Source: Candidatus Omnitrophota bacterium (GTDB taxonomy: Bacteria; Omnitrophota; Gorgyraeia; Zapsychrales; Fredricksoniimonadaceae). Taken from it: DNA of 59,006 nt. The DNA is taken from NCBI GenBank assembly GCA_028865345.1, contig JAGWKL010000011.1:1-59006 (forward strand). The letters run 5' to 3'. The notes beneath the pieces were generated by a model. The model saw only the letters and a list, made by a program, of their open reading frames with translations, did no database searches and had not been told where the DNA came from. This document shows, piece after piece, positions 52,095 to 59,006 of this stretch (its first letter is position 1; every line of letters begins with the position of its first letter). The translations under genes were made by a program, and so were the position numbers.

Positions 52095-52918
52095 TGAAAA
52101 TCATCCTATTGATCGTATTCTTGCTTTTTTCATGTCCCTTGTGGGCCGAAGAGGGTAGGTATTTACATGCCGATAAGGTCTTCTATGAAACCCCTTTGGC
52201 GCAAGATGTGATGAATGTCCACTTGGCTTTGGGCTATTGCACAGTCTTGCAGTTTCCAGAAAAACCCATCCTGGTGACTGTAGGCGATAATTCCTTGGTC
52301 CAGGTTGAGATCCCCAAAAACTCTAAAAGTGTGGTTATAAAGCCTCTTCAGGATGCAGGAGAAACAAACCTTTTTGTTTTCACCCCCAATCACAGGTTTA
52401 ATTACAACGTGATCATTGCAGATGCCGCGAAGGTCGATTATGTCCTGGATACCAAGTCCTTTAATCCAATGGGACAAAAGGCCAGGGGCCACCTTTCCGT
52501 TGAAAGATTTATCAAATTGAGCAGGCAGTACGCATTCCTTGAAACCCACAATGCCATCAATGACCGCGAGTTTAGGCGAAAAAAGATATCCTGCGAGTGT
52601 TCATATCCTGATTTTGACGTCAATTTAATTGAAGCCTTCAGCCGTAATGATCCTAATTATTTGGTTATGCACATTTCGGTGACCAATACTACGAATGATG
52701 AAGTTCTCGATTTGACCGAACAGAAAACAGTTATTTTGGTCAACAATCATAAGTTCATTCCCCAATACGTTTTATTCGACAATGACCAACTTTTCCCTGA
52801 TAAAAGTACCGACGGATGGCTGGTTTTGGAGAACAGCTATATTTCTTTGGACAATGAATTTTCTTTAAGCCTTGGCGTAGGGGAGAAAGAGTATGTCTGT
52901 AAACAATCTATTTCTTAG
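52094..52918 (+). CDS. virB9: VirB9/TrbG/TraK-like protein
   Basis: A 274-residue periplasmic protein. A signal peptide (KIILLIVFLLFSCPLWA) precedes a VirB9-like first domain (VTVGDNSLVQVEIPKNSKSV, NLFVFTPNHRFNYNVII) and a second beta-rich domain. It pairs with VirB10 and VirB7 in the outer-membrane core. It overlaps the VirB10 gene by 26 bases. Confidence 0.82.
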   Translation: MKIILLIVFLLFSCPLWAEEGRYLHADKVFYETPLAQDVMNVHLALGYCTVLQFPEKPILVTVGDNSLVQVEIPKNSKSVVIKPLQDAGETNLFVFTPNHRFNYNVIIADAAKVDYVLDTKSFNPMGQKARGHLSVERFIKLSRQYAFLETHNAINDREFRRKKISCECSYPDFDVNLIEAFSRNDPNYLVMHISVTNTTNDEVLDLTEQKTVILVNNHKFIPQYVLFDNDQLFPDKSTDGWLVLENSYISLDNEFSLSLGVGEKEYVCKQSIS

Positions 52919-53855
52919 AACGGATAATGCGGGCAGGCGCAGGCCGACGGTTTTGACCTTCTGTTTAATAGTAGCTTTGGTCTTTTTTTCGTTCTTTATT
53001 TCTAAGAACAAAAAGCCGGTGGGGAAAACAAAGACGAATCAGGCCATTATCAAAGCCAGGAACCTGACCGCGGCTGCTCCAACCAATACCGTACATCTTC
53101 CGGCTAATCCTTTAAGCCGGGAAGGTAAGGCATTCAAATTGGATTATAAGCAGGTATTACAAGCGCCGTCGCCAACCCCACGGCCTACATTTTTCCAGGG
53201 AGGCTTCCCCGGACCTACACCGCAACGTTCCGTCCCCCTAAACACTAAAATGATCGTCTTTGATAATACCAGTAATTATCAGAGCAATTGGGTTGTGCCG
53301 CTGGGAAGCATGGTCAAATGTATTTTGATCCATAACATTGTCACCAATAATTTTCAGGCGCCGGTCATTGCTCAGGTGTGGCAGGACTTTTATTTTGACG
53401 GCAAGCTGCTTTTACCCTTTGGAACACGCATTTATGGTACAGCCTCGGCCGGCAGGGAAAGGGACAGGGTTACGGTTTCATTCCATGACATTGTTTTTCA
53501 GGATGGCAAGGATATCAAGATGAACGCCATTGGCTTAAGTCAGGACGGCTCCGGCGGTCTGACAGGAACGGTTATTAATGACGCCACAAGGAAGACGATT
53601 TGGGCTATGGCCATGAATTTATTAAGCGGGATGGCCTTGGGATTTCAGCAAACGCAGACAAATTTGGTAACGGGAGTGGACCAGGTTGAGTCCAATGCCA
53701 GAAACGCTTTGCTTAATGGCGTGGCCAATACCTTCCAGAAACAGGCCCAGACAACACAACAGGACATAGAGAATTCCAAAGGTTACGCAATCGTTTTAGC
53801 CGGAAGTGAGCTGATCGTATATTTCAATCAGAAGGCAGATGTCCAGGGAGGATAA
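52893..53855 (+). CDS. virB10: VirB10/TrbI-like protein
   Basis: A 320-residue protein. A short cytoplasmic N terminus and a membrane helix (TFCLIVALVFFSFFISK, about residues 23-39) come first. A Pro/Thr-rich linker (PSPTPRPTFFQGGFPGPTP) follows. The C-terminal domain shows the TrbI pattern PFGTRIYGTASAGRERDRV and MNAIGLSQDGSGGLTG. VirB10 spans both membranes. GGGGAG precedes the ATG. Confidence 0.88.
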   Translation: MSVNNLFLRTDNAGRRRPTVLTFCLIVALVFFSFFISKNKKPVGKTKTNQAIIKARNLTAAAPTNTVHLPANPLSREGKAFKLDYKQVLQAPSPTPRPTFFQGGFPGPTPQRSVPLNTKMIVFDNTSNYQSNWVVPLGSMVKCILIHNIVTNNFQAPVIAQVWQDFYFDGKLLLPFGTRIYGTASAGRERDRVTVSFHDIVFQDGKDIKMNAIGLSQDGSGGLTGTVINDATRKTIWAMAMNLLSGMALGFQQTQTNLVTGVDQVESNARNALLNGVANTFQKQAQTTQQDIENSKGYAIVLAGSELIVYFNQKADVQGG

Positions 53856-53858
53856 CTT

Positions 53859-54167
53859 ATGCCATTCAAATTTTTAACGTTGGTTATTTCGGTCTTGCTT
53901 CTTGGCGGCTGCACATGGTTATATGAGCCTGATCCCGACTTCGATAAACCTTTGATAAGCATTCCTGGCCAGAGTGACGTATGCACCGAACCCAGGGAAA
54001 CCAAGCCAACCCCAAAAGAGGTCTGGATTGAGGCCAAAACCAGCCGGATATGGGTCAGCCCCCACGTTGACCAAAATGGTGATTACATTGATGGTTATTA
54101 CAAGTACATCATTATCAAGCCGGGACATTGGGCTATCAATGGAAACCAGACACCAATCTCAAAGTAA
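53859..54167 (+). CDS. small lipoprotein, VirB7/TraV position
   Basis: A 102-residue protein with lipobox LLGGC (Cys at about 21). Its C-terminal half is of the kind seen in short T4SS lipoproteins (WIEAKTSRIWVSPHVDQNGD, then YYKYIIIKPGHWAI). In gene order it fills the VirB7/TraV slot, but sequence alone does not prove that. GGGAGG precedes the ATG. It overlaps the coupling-protein gene by 29 bases. Confidence 0.65.
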   Translation: MPFKFLTLVISVLLLGGCTWLYEPDPDFDKPLISIPGQSDVCTEPRETKPTPKEVWIEAKTSRIWVSPHVDQNGDYIDGYYKYIIIKPGHWAINGNQTPISK

Positions 54168-55896
54168 CGCCTGGGCTCAGGAAGGCTTTAGCATTGCCGT
54201 TATCATTGCAGCCCTGACCTATAAGTATTGGGGCCTAATTGATCAAAAATTGCATGACCCTGTTTTTAATTTAATTTTGGCATTAGGCATCGTCTTTGGG
54301 GGAGTGGTTTTTTATGTCTTCGCTCATTATATAGAAAAATTTGCAAATCAAATCAATATGCGAAGACTTGGCATAATACCGGATGATAAGGTACAGGGAA
54401 CGCAGTTAGAACCTTTTTCCTTTGACCTGCAAGGACAACTGAAGAGTTTTTATCAAAATAAAGACAATAGAGACCAGACCTTTTTAGGCCTTTACAGGAA
54501 AAATAAGAGAGAGAAAGGCATTGCCAGCATACCGGATATTCAACGAAGCCAGCATACCCAGGTCTTGGGAATGACTGGGACCGGCAAGACATCGGGAATA
54601 TTCTTACCCTTGATTTACCAAGACGCTTTGAAAAAGCATCCGGTCATCATTCTTGATGCCAAGGGTGAATTGTCATCCATCAACCAACTTAATGCCTTGC
54701 TTAAGAGTATTGGCCGGACTGATGATTTTTTGCTTTTTTCTCTGGTGCATAAAAATCAGTCCTGCACCTATAATCCGCTTTATGTGGGGGAGTGCGATCC
54801 GCAGATTGTTATCGACGCTTTTTTCAGCAATTTTAAGGACGAAAATTCTTTTTACCGGGAAACGGCCAAGACAATTTTTACGAATGCCTTTTATGTCCTG
54901 CATTCATTGGGCAAGCCCTTTACGGTTATGGATATTTACACCTATTTGACCAACGACACCTGCCATAATGCCATTAATGATCTGGTTGAGAAGTCAGATA
55001 GCAAGGGGGATCTTTACTTAAGGTTGCTTAATACGATGATTTCATGCCTTTGCCAGCAGTACAAGGGTTGGCAGCATGTCATTACAGGATTTAACAATTA
55101 CCTTTTGGCCCATAAGGAAATAATTCTCAATGATCCAGACAGCGACATTGTTCTTACCGATGTGATACGGCAGAGAAAGATTGTGTATTTTCAGCTTCCG
55201 ACCAATGCCTATCCTATACAGGCAGTCAGCATTGCCCGGATGGTTCAGGCAAATTTACGCTATATATCCTCGCTGATTCAAATAGGCCAGCTGCCCAAGG
55301 ATATACTGGTCAGTGTCATTATTGACGAATATGCTTCCTTTGCTGAGGAATCTTTTATCGAGGTATTAAATAAGGCCAGAAGCAGCGGCATGATGGTGAC
55401 CATTGCCCATCAGAGTTTAAGCGATTTAAGGGCTATATCCGAGGCCTTTATGAAGCGCATTGATGAAAATACGCTTAATAAGATTTATCTTAAGCAAACG
55501 GACCCGGAGCTTTGTGAGCTCATTGCCAAAAGTATGGGGACCTTTATTAAGGAAGAGAAGACTTATCGGATGACCGGCGGCCGATTTGGAAACCAAATTT
55601 ACACAGGGGAGTCATCTAATAAGGTGGTTAATGAGTTTTATTTTCCGCCGGACAGGATTAAGAATCTCCACAAGCGCGGCCAGGGCTATTTTATCTATAG
55701 AGGCACAAACAGCCAGCAATGCGTGAATTTGGGATATTTCTTTGACCTGAAAGAAGAGCCTTATAAAAGGAAGATTAAGCTGAATAAAAGGGAAGGTATA
55801 GGGCTGTTTGAAAAATATTACATTGAAAGGCAGGAAAAGCCATCAATACAAGTCATCCCGTTAAAAATCAACTCAAAAGAATCTCTTGATGATTAG
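54139..55896 (+). CDS. virD4: VirD4/TraD-type coupling protein
   Basis: About 585 residues from ATG 54139. Two membrane helices (about 15-35 and 40-60), then an ATPase with Walker A GMTGTGKT (144-151), a Walker-B-like stretch near SVIIDEYASFAEESF and the VirD4-type block MVTIAHQSLSDLRAISEAF. It brings the relaxase-DNA complex to the T4SS. The upstream extension to 53974 overlaps the lipoprotein and is out of character. It ends eight bases before the excisionase gene. Confidence 0.9.
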   Translation: METRHQSQSNAWAQEGFSIAVIIAALTYKYWGLIDQKLHDPVFNLILALGIVFGGVVFYVFAHYIEKFANQINMRRLGIIPDDKVQGTQLEPFSFDLQGQLKSFYQNKDNRDQTFLGLYRKNKREKGIASIPDIQRSQHTQVLGMTGTGKTSGIFLPLIYQDALKKHPVIILDAKGELSSINQLNALLKSIGRTDDFLLFSLVHKNQSCTYNPLYVGECDPQIVIDAFFSNFKDENSFYRETAKTIFTNAFYVLHSLGKPFTVMDIYTYLTNDTCHNAINDLVEKSDSKGDLYLRLLNTMISCLCQQYKGWQHVITGFNNYLLAHKEIILNDPDSDIVLTDVIRQRKIVYFQLPTNAYPIQAVSIARMVQANLRYISSLIQIGQLPKDILVSVIIDEYASFAEESFIEVLNKARSSGMMVTIAHQSLSDLRAISEAFMKRIDENTLNKIYLKQTDPELCELIAKSMGTFIKEEKTYRMTGGRFGNQIYTGESSNKVVNEFYFPPDRIKNLHKRGQGYFIYRGTNSQQCVNLGYFFDLKEEPYKRKIKLNKREGIGLFEKYYIERQEKPSIQVIPLKINSKESLDD

Positions 55897-55904
55897 TTGA
55901 GCCT

Positions 55905-56099
55905 ATGGAGAAACGATTTTATAATGCAAAAGAAATTTCAGTTTATCTTGGCGTGTCGGAAGAGGCCGTTAGAAAATGGAGCCTTAGGGGGCAAATACCT
56001 TTTGTGAAACTTGGAAAATCCCTCAGGTTTGATATGATAAAAATTGACTCATGGGTCAAAACCAAGGAGGATCCGTATGCCCGTAAGCAATTTAATTAA
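55905..56099 (+). CDS. xis: excisionase/HTH_17 family DNA-binding protein
   Basis: A 64-residue winged-helix protein with YNAKEISVYLGVSEEAVRKW and GQIPFVKLGKSLRFD, the classic MerR-like excisionase fold (HTH_17). It likely aids excision of the element together with the integrase downstream, or acts as a regulator. Confidence 0.82.
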   Translation: MEKRFYNAKEISVYLGVSEEAVRKWSLRGQIPFVKLGKSLRFDMIKIDSWVKTKEDPYARKQFN

Positions 56100-56124
56100 T
56101 AATTCGTCTACGGGTTGTTGGCAT

Positions 56125-56160
56125 GTCCGGATTTGCTGACATATGTTCAGAAATCTGGAC
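56125..56160 (+). terminator. hairpin downstream of the excisionase gene
   Basis: GTCCGGATTT (56125-56134) and AAATCTGGAC (56151-56160) pair along ten bases with one G-U. The inner bases CTGA/TCAG extend the stem around CATATGT. No strong T run follows, so it could be a terminator or a protein-binding site. Confidence 0.45.
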
Positions 56161-56201
56161 AACAATTTTCAAGTGATGCATATTATTTTGTTTTATTACT
56201 C

Positions 56202-56226
56202 GTAAATAAACTGTAAGTTTATTTAC
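56202..56226 (+). promoter_or_regulatory. inverted-repeat operator before abiEi
   Basis: GTAAATAAAC (56202-56211) and GTTTATTTAC (56217-56226) form a perfect ten-base inverted repeat with a five-base spacer. It lies about 75 bases before abiEi. Known AbiEi antitoxins repress their own operon by binding inverted repeats, so autoregulation is likely. Confidence 0.75.
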
Positions 56227-56301
56227 TTGCATTTATGTGAAATCATGGTATCTTCTTATTAAGAAGCAAATAGATAAACTCAAGGTTTATTGAGAATATA
56301 T

Positions 56302-57027
56302 ATGTTAAAACAGCTGCTTCAATTTTCGGACCAGATTCCGTTGTTTTATCCCTATCTCAAAGATAAGGGATATTCGCCTCAGTTGCTTTATCGCTATGTT
56401 CAAAGCGGATGGCTTGAGAAATTAGCCAAAGGTGTTTATAAAAGAAAAGGGAGAGGCCTTGATCCCTTTTTAATAGTCAAAGCGATGCAGGAACAATTGA
56501 AATGGCCGGTATTTATAGGAGCCCAATCCGTCATGGCCCTTCAGAACAAGGCCCATTACGTCAAATTTAAGAACACCTATCAATTATTTTTATCTTCTCC
56601 AATTCGGCTTAATGATTGGTTTAAATCGTTGTCGGAATTTCACTTTATAAAAGAGAAAATATTTAAACATCCCTTAAATGGTTTAACAACGTGGGGGGAT
56701 GGCGTAAAGGTTTCCACTTTGGAAAGGGCCTTTATAGAGATGGCTTTCCTTGTGCCTTCAAAGGCCTCCTATGAAGAGCTAATCAATAATTTGGAATTGA
56801 CACCGAATTTAAGGGCAGGCCTTCTGCAATCTTTGTTAGAGGATTGTTCGTCTTTTAAGGCCAAACGGTTGTTTTTACACGCGGCCCAAAAAGCAGGACA
56901 TAAATGGTTTAACCATTTGAATGTGGCGCGTATATCTTTAGGGAAAGGAGCAAGGCAGATTACCAAGGGCGGCATTTACGATAAAAAATATAAGGTATCT
57001 GTTCCCAAGATAAAAACAGATGTTTGA
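56302..57027 (+). CDS. abiEi: AbiEi-type antitoxin/transcriptional regulator
   Basis: About 241 residues. An N-terminal winged-helix region (SPQLLYRYVQSGWLEKLAKGVY) precedes the AbiEi core with VFIGAQSVMALQNK and KVSTLERAFIEMAFLV. It is the antitoxin of a type IV toxin-antitoxin system with abiEii. ATG 56302 is preferred to the in-frame TTG 56290; the ribosome site is weak for both. It overlaps abiEii by eight bases. Confidence 0.85.
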   Translation: MLKQLLQFSDQIPLFYPYLKDKGYSPQLLYRYVQSGWLEKLAKGVYKRKGRGLDPFLIVKAMQEQLKWPVFIGAQSVMALQNKAHYVKFKNTYQLFLSSPIRLNDWFKSLSEFHFIKEKIFKHPLNGLTTWGDGVKVSTLERAFIEMAFLVPSKASYEELINNLELTPNLRAGLLQSLLEDCSSFKAKRLFLHAAQKAGHKWFNHLNVARISLGKGARQITKGGIYDKKYKVSVPKIKTDV

Positions 57028-57922
57028 TCAAAAATTTCATCAACAGGTTGATTTGGTTTTGACCATTTTAGGGTACATGGACTGGGATGAATGTTATGCC
57101 ATGAAGGGAGGGACTGCCCTTAATTTTTTCTATGAACAGATGCCTCGTTTGTCGATAGACATCGATCTGGTTTATCTGCCGGTTAATTCGAGAGAAGAAG
57201 CAATTAAAGAAATGAATGTGTCTTTTCAGAAATATATTTCTATGTTTAAGAAGCGCGGGTTTGCTGCCCAGATCATAGGGGTAAAATCTAATAATCCATT
57301 GGGTCGCCTCTATGTATCTAATGGGGTGGCGTCAATTAAGATAGAACCCAATCTTGTTATCAGGGGTGCTTTATTGCCTCCTAAATTGAAATCTTTGTCA
57401 TCCGCCGTCAAAAAGACTTTTTCACAAGATTTAAAGGTCCGTTGTTTGGATTATAATGAAATTATGGCGGGTAAGCTGGCAGCCATGCTGGACCGCCAGC
57501 ACCCTAGGGACATTTTTGACTTGTTGCATTATTATAAGCACCACAGGTCACTAAAAGATTTTATGGACTGTTTCGTTGTCTATTTACTGCAATCCAGCCG
57601 GCCGTTTTCGGAATTGCTTAAACCCAGGCTATTGGATATTAAAGAAATTTTTAAAACCAATTTTGAAGGCATGGCTAACTATCCCGTTGATTTAAAAGAT
57701 CTCCTCTCCTGTAGGGATAAAGTGATTAAAAACGTCCAGGATTCTCTGGGAGAGAGGCGATTGGAATTTTTAATTTCAGTTATGGAAGAAAAGCCCAAAT
57801 GGGATTTGATCCCATTTGATAATTTAGACAAGCTCCCCGGTATAAAATGGAAATTACAAAATATTCATTCCATGGCCAAATCTAAAAGAGAAGCTGAAAT
57901 TAAAAAGCTTCGGAAAGGTTGA
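57020..57922 (+). CDS. abiEii: AbiEii-type nucleotidyltransferase toxin
   Basis: A 300-residue nucleotidyltransferase-fold toxin with the conserved MKGGTALNFFYEQ (about residues 28-40), SIDIDLVYLP (two Asp metal ligands, about 45-54) and CLDYNEIMAGKLAAMLDRQHPRD-type helices, read in parts. AbiEii toxins transfer nucleotides and cause growth arrest or phage abortive infection. On an ICE it may also stabilise the element. It ends one base before the integrase ATG. Confidence 0.88.
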   Translation: MFDQKFHQQVDLVLTILGYMDWDECYAMKGGTALNFFYEQMPRLSIDIDLVYLPVNSREEAIKEMNVSFQKYISMFKKRGFAAQIIGVKSNNPLGRLYVSNGVASIKIEPNLVIRGALLPPKLKSLSSAVKKTFSQDLKVRCLDYNEIMAGKLAAMLDRQHPRDIFDLLHYYKHHRSLKDFMDCFVVYLLQSSRPFSELLKPRLLDIKEIFKTNFEGMANYPVDLKDLLSCRDKVIKNVQDSLGERRLEFLISVMEEKPKWDLIPFDNLDKLPGIKWKLQNIHSMAKSKREAEIKKLRKG

Positions 57923-57923
57923 A

Positions 57924-59006
57924 ATGGCTGTCTTTAATCGTGTCTACTGTCCTTCCTGTCGGGGGAATAACAATGTTTATGGCGATGAGCGCAGTATTAA
58001 TTGTCATTCTTGCAATGCTCCCATTAAGATTCAAGAGAAGGATTATTATATTGAGTACCGCGATAGGGGAAAGAAGTACAGGGAGCATATCGGGCCAAGC
58101 AAAAGCCTGGCCATGACCGTGCTTGCCAAGCGCAAGGTGGAAATCGCCGAAGGCCGGTTTCTTGAGAAGAAGGAAGAAGTGCGGATCAGGTTTGAGGACT
58201 TTGCCGACGAGTATTATGAGTTGCATTGCAAGGTGAATAATAAGAAATCCTGCGAAACGGCTGATAAACACAATATTAAAACCCTTAAAGCTTTCTTCGC
58301 CGGTTATTATCTCGATGAAATTTCAGTACACATGATTCAAACTTTTAAATCCGAGAAAATGAAAGAATTTAAACTGTTAAAGAGCGGCGAGAAAAGGTAT
58401 TTGTCTCCTACAACGATAAATCGAAAACTTACCTGCCTTAAAAGTATTTTTAATAAGGCTAAGACATGGGGCAAGTTTTCTGGCAACAATCCTGTAAATG
58501 GTATAAAATTCTCTAAAGAAAATAATGGCCGCCTTAGGTTTCTCGAGAAAGAAGAAGCAGATAAGCTCTTGAAGAATTGCCTTCCGGTCATCAAGCCTAT
58601 CGTGACGGTTGCCCTTAATACCGGCATGCGAAAAGGCGAGATCATGAAGCTTAAATGGAGGGACATAGATTTCAAGAGGGCCATCGTCCATTTAACGAAT
58701 ACCAAGAACCATGAGAAGCGTGAAATACCATTGAATGAAACGACAATTAATGCTTTTGTAAGCGTGCCCCAACATCCTGAGAGTGAGTTGATCTTTGTCA
58801 AGGACAACGGCCAATCATACGGCGATTTTAAGAAATCCTTCTTTACAGCCTGCCGCAATTCTGGTATAAAAAACTTCCGCTTTCACGATTTGCGGCACAC
58901 TTTTGCTTCACATTTAGTGATGAATGGTGTAGATTTAAATACCGTTAGAGAGCTGATGGGGCATAAATCGATGGCTATGACTTTGAGGTATGCCCACTTA
59001 TCGCCT
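57924..59006 (+). CDS. int: tyrosine recombinase (integrase) with N-terminal zinc ribbon, partial at window end
   Basis: The frame is open from ATG 57924 to the last base; the stop lies outside. C9, C12, C27 and C30 (CPSC, CHSC) form a zinc ribbon. An SAM-like N domain (TADKHNIKTLKAFF, TTINRKLTCLKSIFNKA) follows. The catalytic set is complete: R236 (TGMRKGE), K in TNTKNHEK, H321 and R324 (HDLRH), H347 (LMGHKS) and Y356 (LRYAHL). It recombines the element at its attachment site. The start is one base after abiEii, so the two are probably co-expressed. Confidence 0.92.
   Translation, partial: MAVFNRVYCPSCRGNNNVYGDERSINCHSCNAPIKIQEKDYYIEYRDRGKKYREHIGPSKSLAMTVLAKRKVEIAEGRFLEKKEEVRIRFEDFADEYYELHCKVNNKKSCETADKHNIKTLKAFFAGYYLDEISVHMIQTFKSEKMKEFKLLKSGEKRYLSPTTINRKLTCLKSIFNKAKTWGKFSGNNPVNGIKFSKENNGRLRFLEKEEADKLLKNCLPVIKPIVTVALNTGMRKGEIMKLKWRDIDFKRAIVHLTNTKNHEKREIPLNETTINAFVSVPQHPESELIFVKDNGQSYGDFKKSFFTACRNSGIKNFRFHDLRHTFASHLVMNGVDLNTVRELMGHKSMAMTLRYAHLSP

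Noticed and set aside
1-59006. CRISPR array, cas genes or retron reverse transcriptase
   Set aside because: No regularly spaced repeats and no Cas or RT motifs were seen on either strand.

Overview
The window looks like a piece of a Candidatus Omnitrophota (Omnitrophica, former OP3) chromosome. The best marker is the large protein at 4.9-8.1 kb. It has the N-terminal (PAPG...HLSPPFNPP...HPDNPF) and C-terminal (GGIDLT...FVPVIVNIQP) modules that I associate with that phylum. This assignment rests on recognised motifs, not on a search.

Layout. (1) 0-0.54 kb: 3' end of a 23S rRNA gene, a complete 5S rRNA gene and their terminator. (2) 0.5-4.9 kb: small housekeeping and unknown genes, a degenerate tRNA, an HNH-type cassette, a methyltransferase-like membrane protein and an AIM24 protein. 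(3) 4.9-8.1 kb: signal-peptide protein with GHKL-like and GGDEF domains. (4) 8.1-12.1 kb: HEAT-repeat and TPR membrane proteins, then 850 bases without a gene that are full of inverted repeats, leading into the antirestriction gene ardA. (5) 12.2-19.3 kb: NsrR-type NO-sensing repressor, divergent from an operon of racemase, hemerythrin, radical SAM protein, Cys-rich protein, FMN-binding protein, NadA, NrdD and NrdG. (6) 19.3-29.0 kb: second Rrf2 regulator, MoaA, NarGHJI, a TehA/SLAC1-type anion channel and a MOSC protein. (7) 29.2-32.1 kb: ClC channel, MarR regulator and DUF309 protein behind a palindromic operator-promoter. (8) 32.2-44.9 kb: GltD-like oxidoreductase and second hemerythrin, then cupin, PTS enzyme I, AhpD-like protein, PoxB-like and acetolactate-synthase-like TPP enzymes, aldehyde dehydrogenase, a tiny acidic ORF, NDH-2, NnrS and DUF488. 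(9) 45.1-59.0 kb: integrative and conjugative element (ICE) module with Replic_Relax protein, VirB2, fused VirB3-VirB4, SSB, lipoprotein, VirB5/6/8/9/10, second lipoprotein, VirD4, excisionase, AbiEi/AbiEii and a tyrosine integrase cut by the window edge.

How it fits together. The middle 30 kb reads as an anaerobic nitrate and nitric-oxide programme. NarGHJI reduces nitrate, fed by Moco genes and probably by anion channels. NDH-2, PoxB and the dehydrogenases supply electrons. NsrR, two hemerythrins and NnrS handle NO. NadA and NrdDG are oxygen-sensitive Fe-S/radical enzymes placed under the same control. One operator (inverted ATAACATGTA halves, 7-base spacer) precedes both the nsrR-divergent operon and the gltD-hemerythrin pair, tying two distant loci into one regulon.

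The most unusual non-coding signal is the set of three-way-junction inverted repeats at 8.25, 10.98 and 11.45 kb. The last overlaps the ribosome-binding site of ardA, which suggests either a single-stranded-DNA promoter/origin of a mobile-element leading region or a structured regulatory leader. Whether the nitrate/NO genes are cargo of the ICE at the right cannot be settled inside this window.
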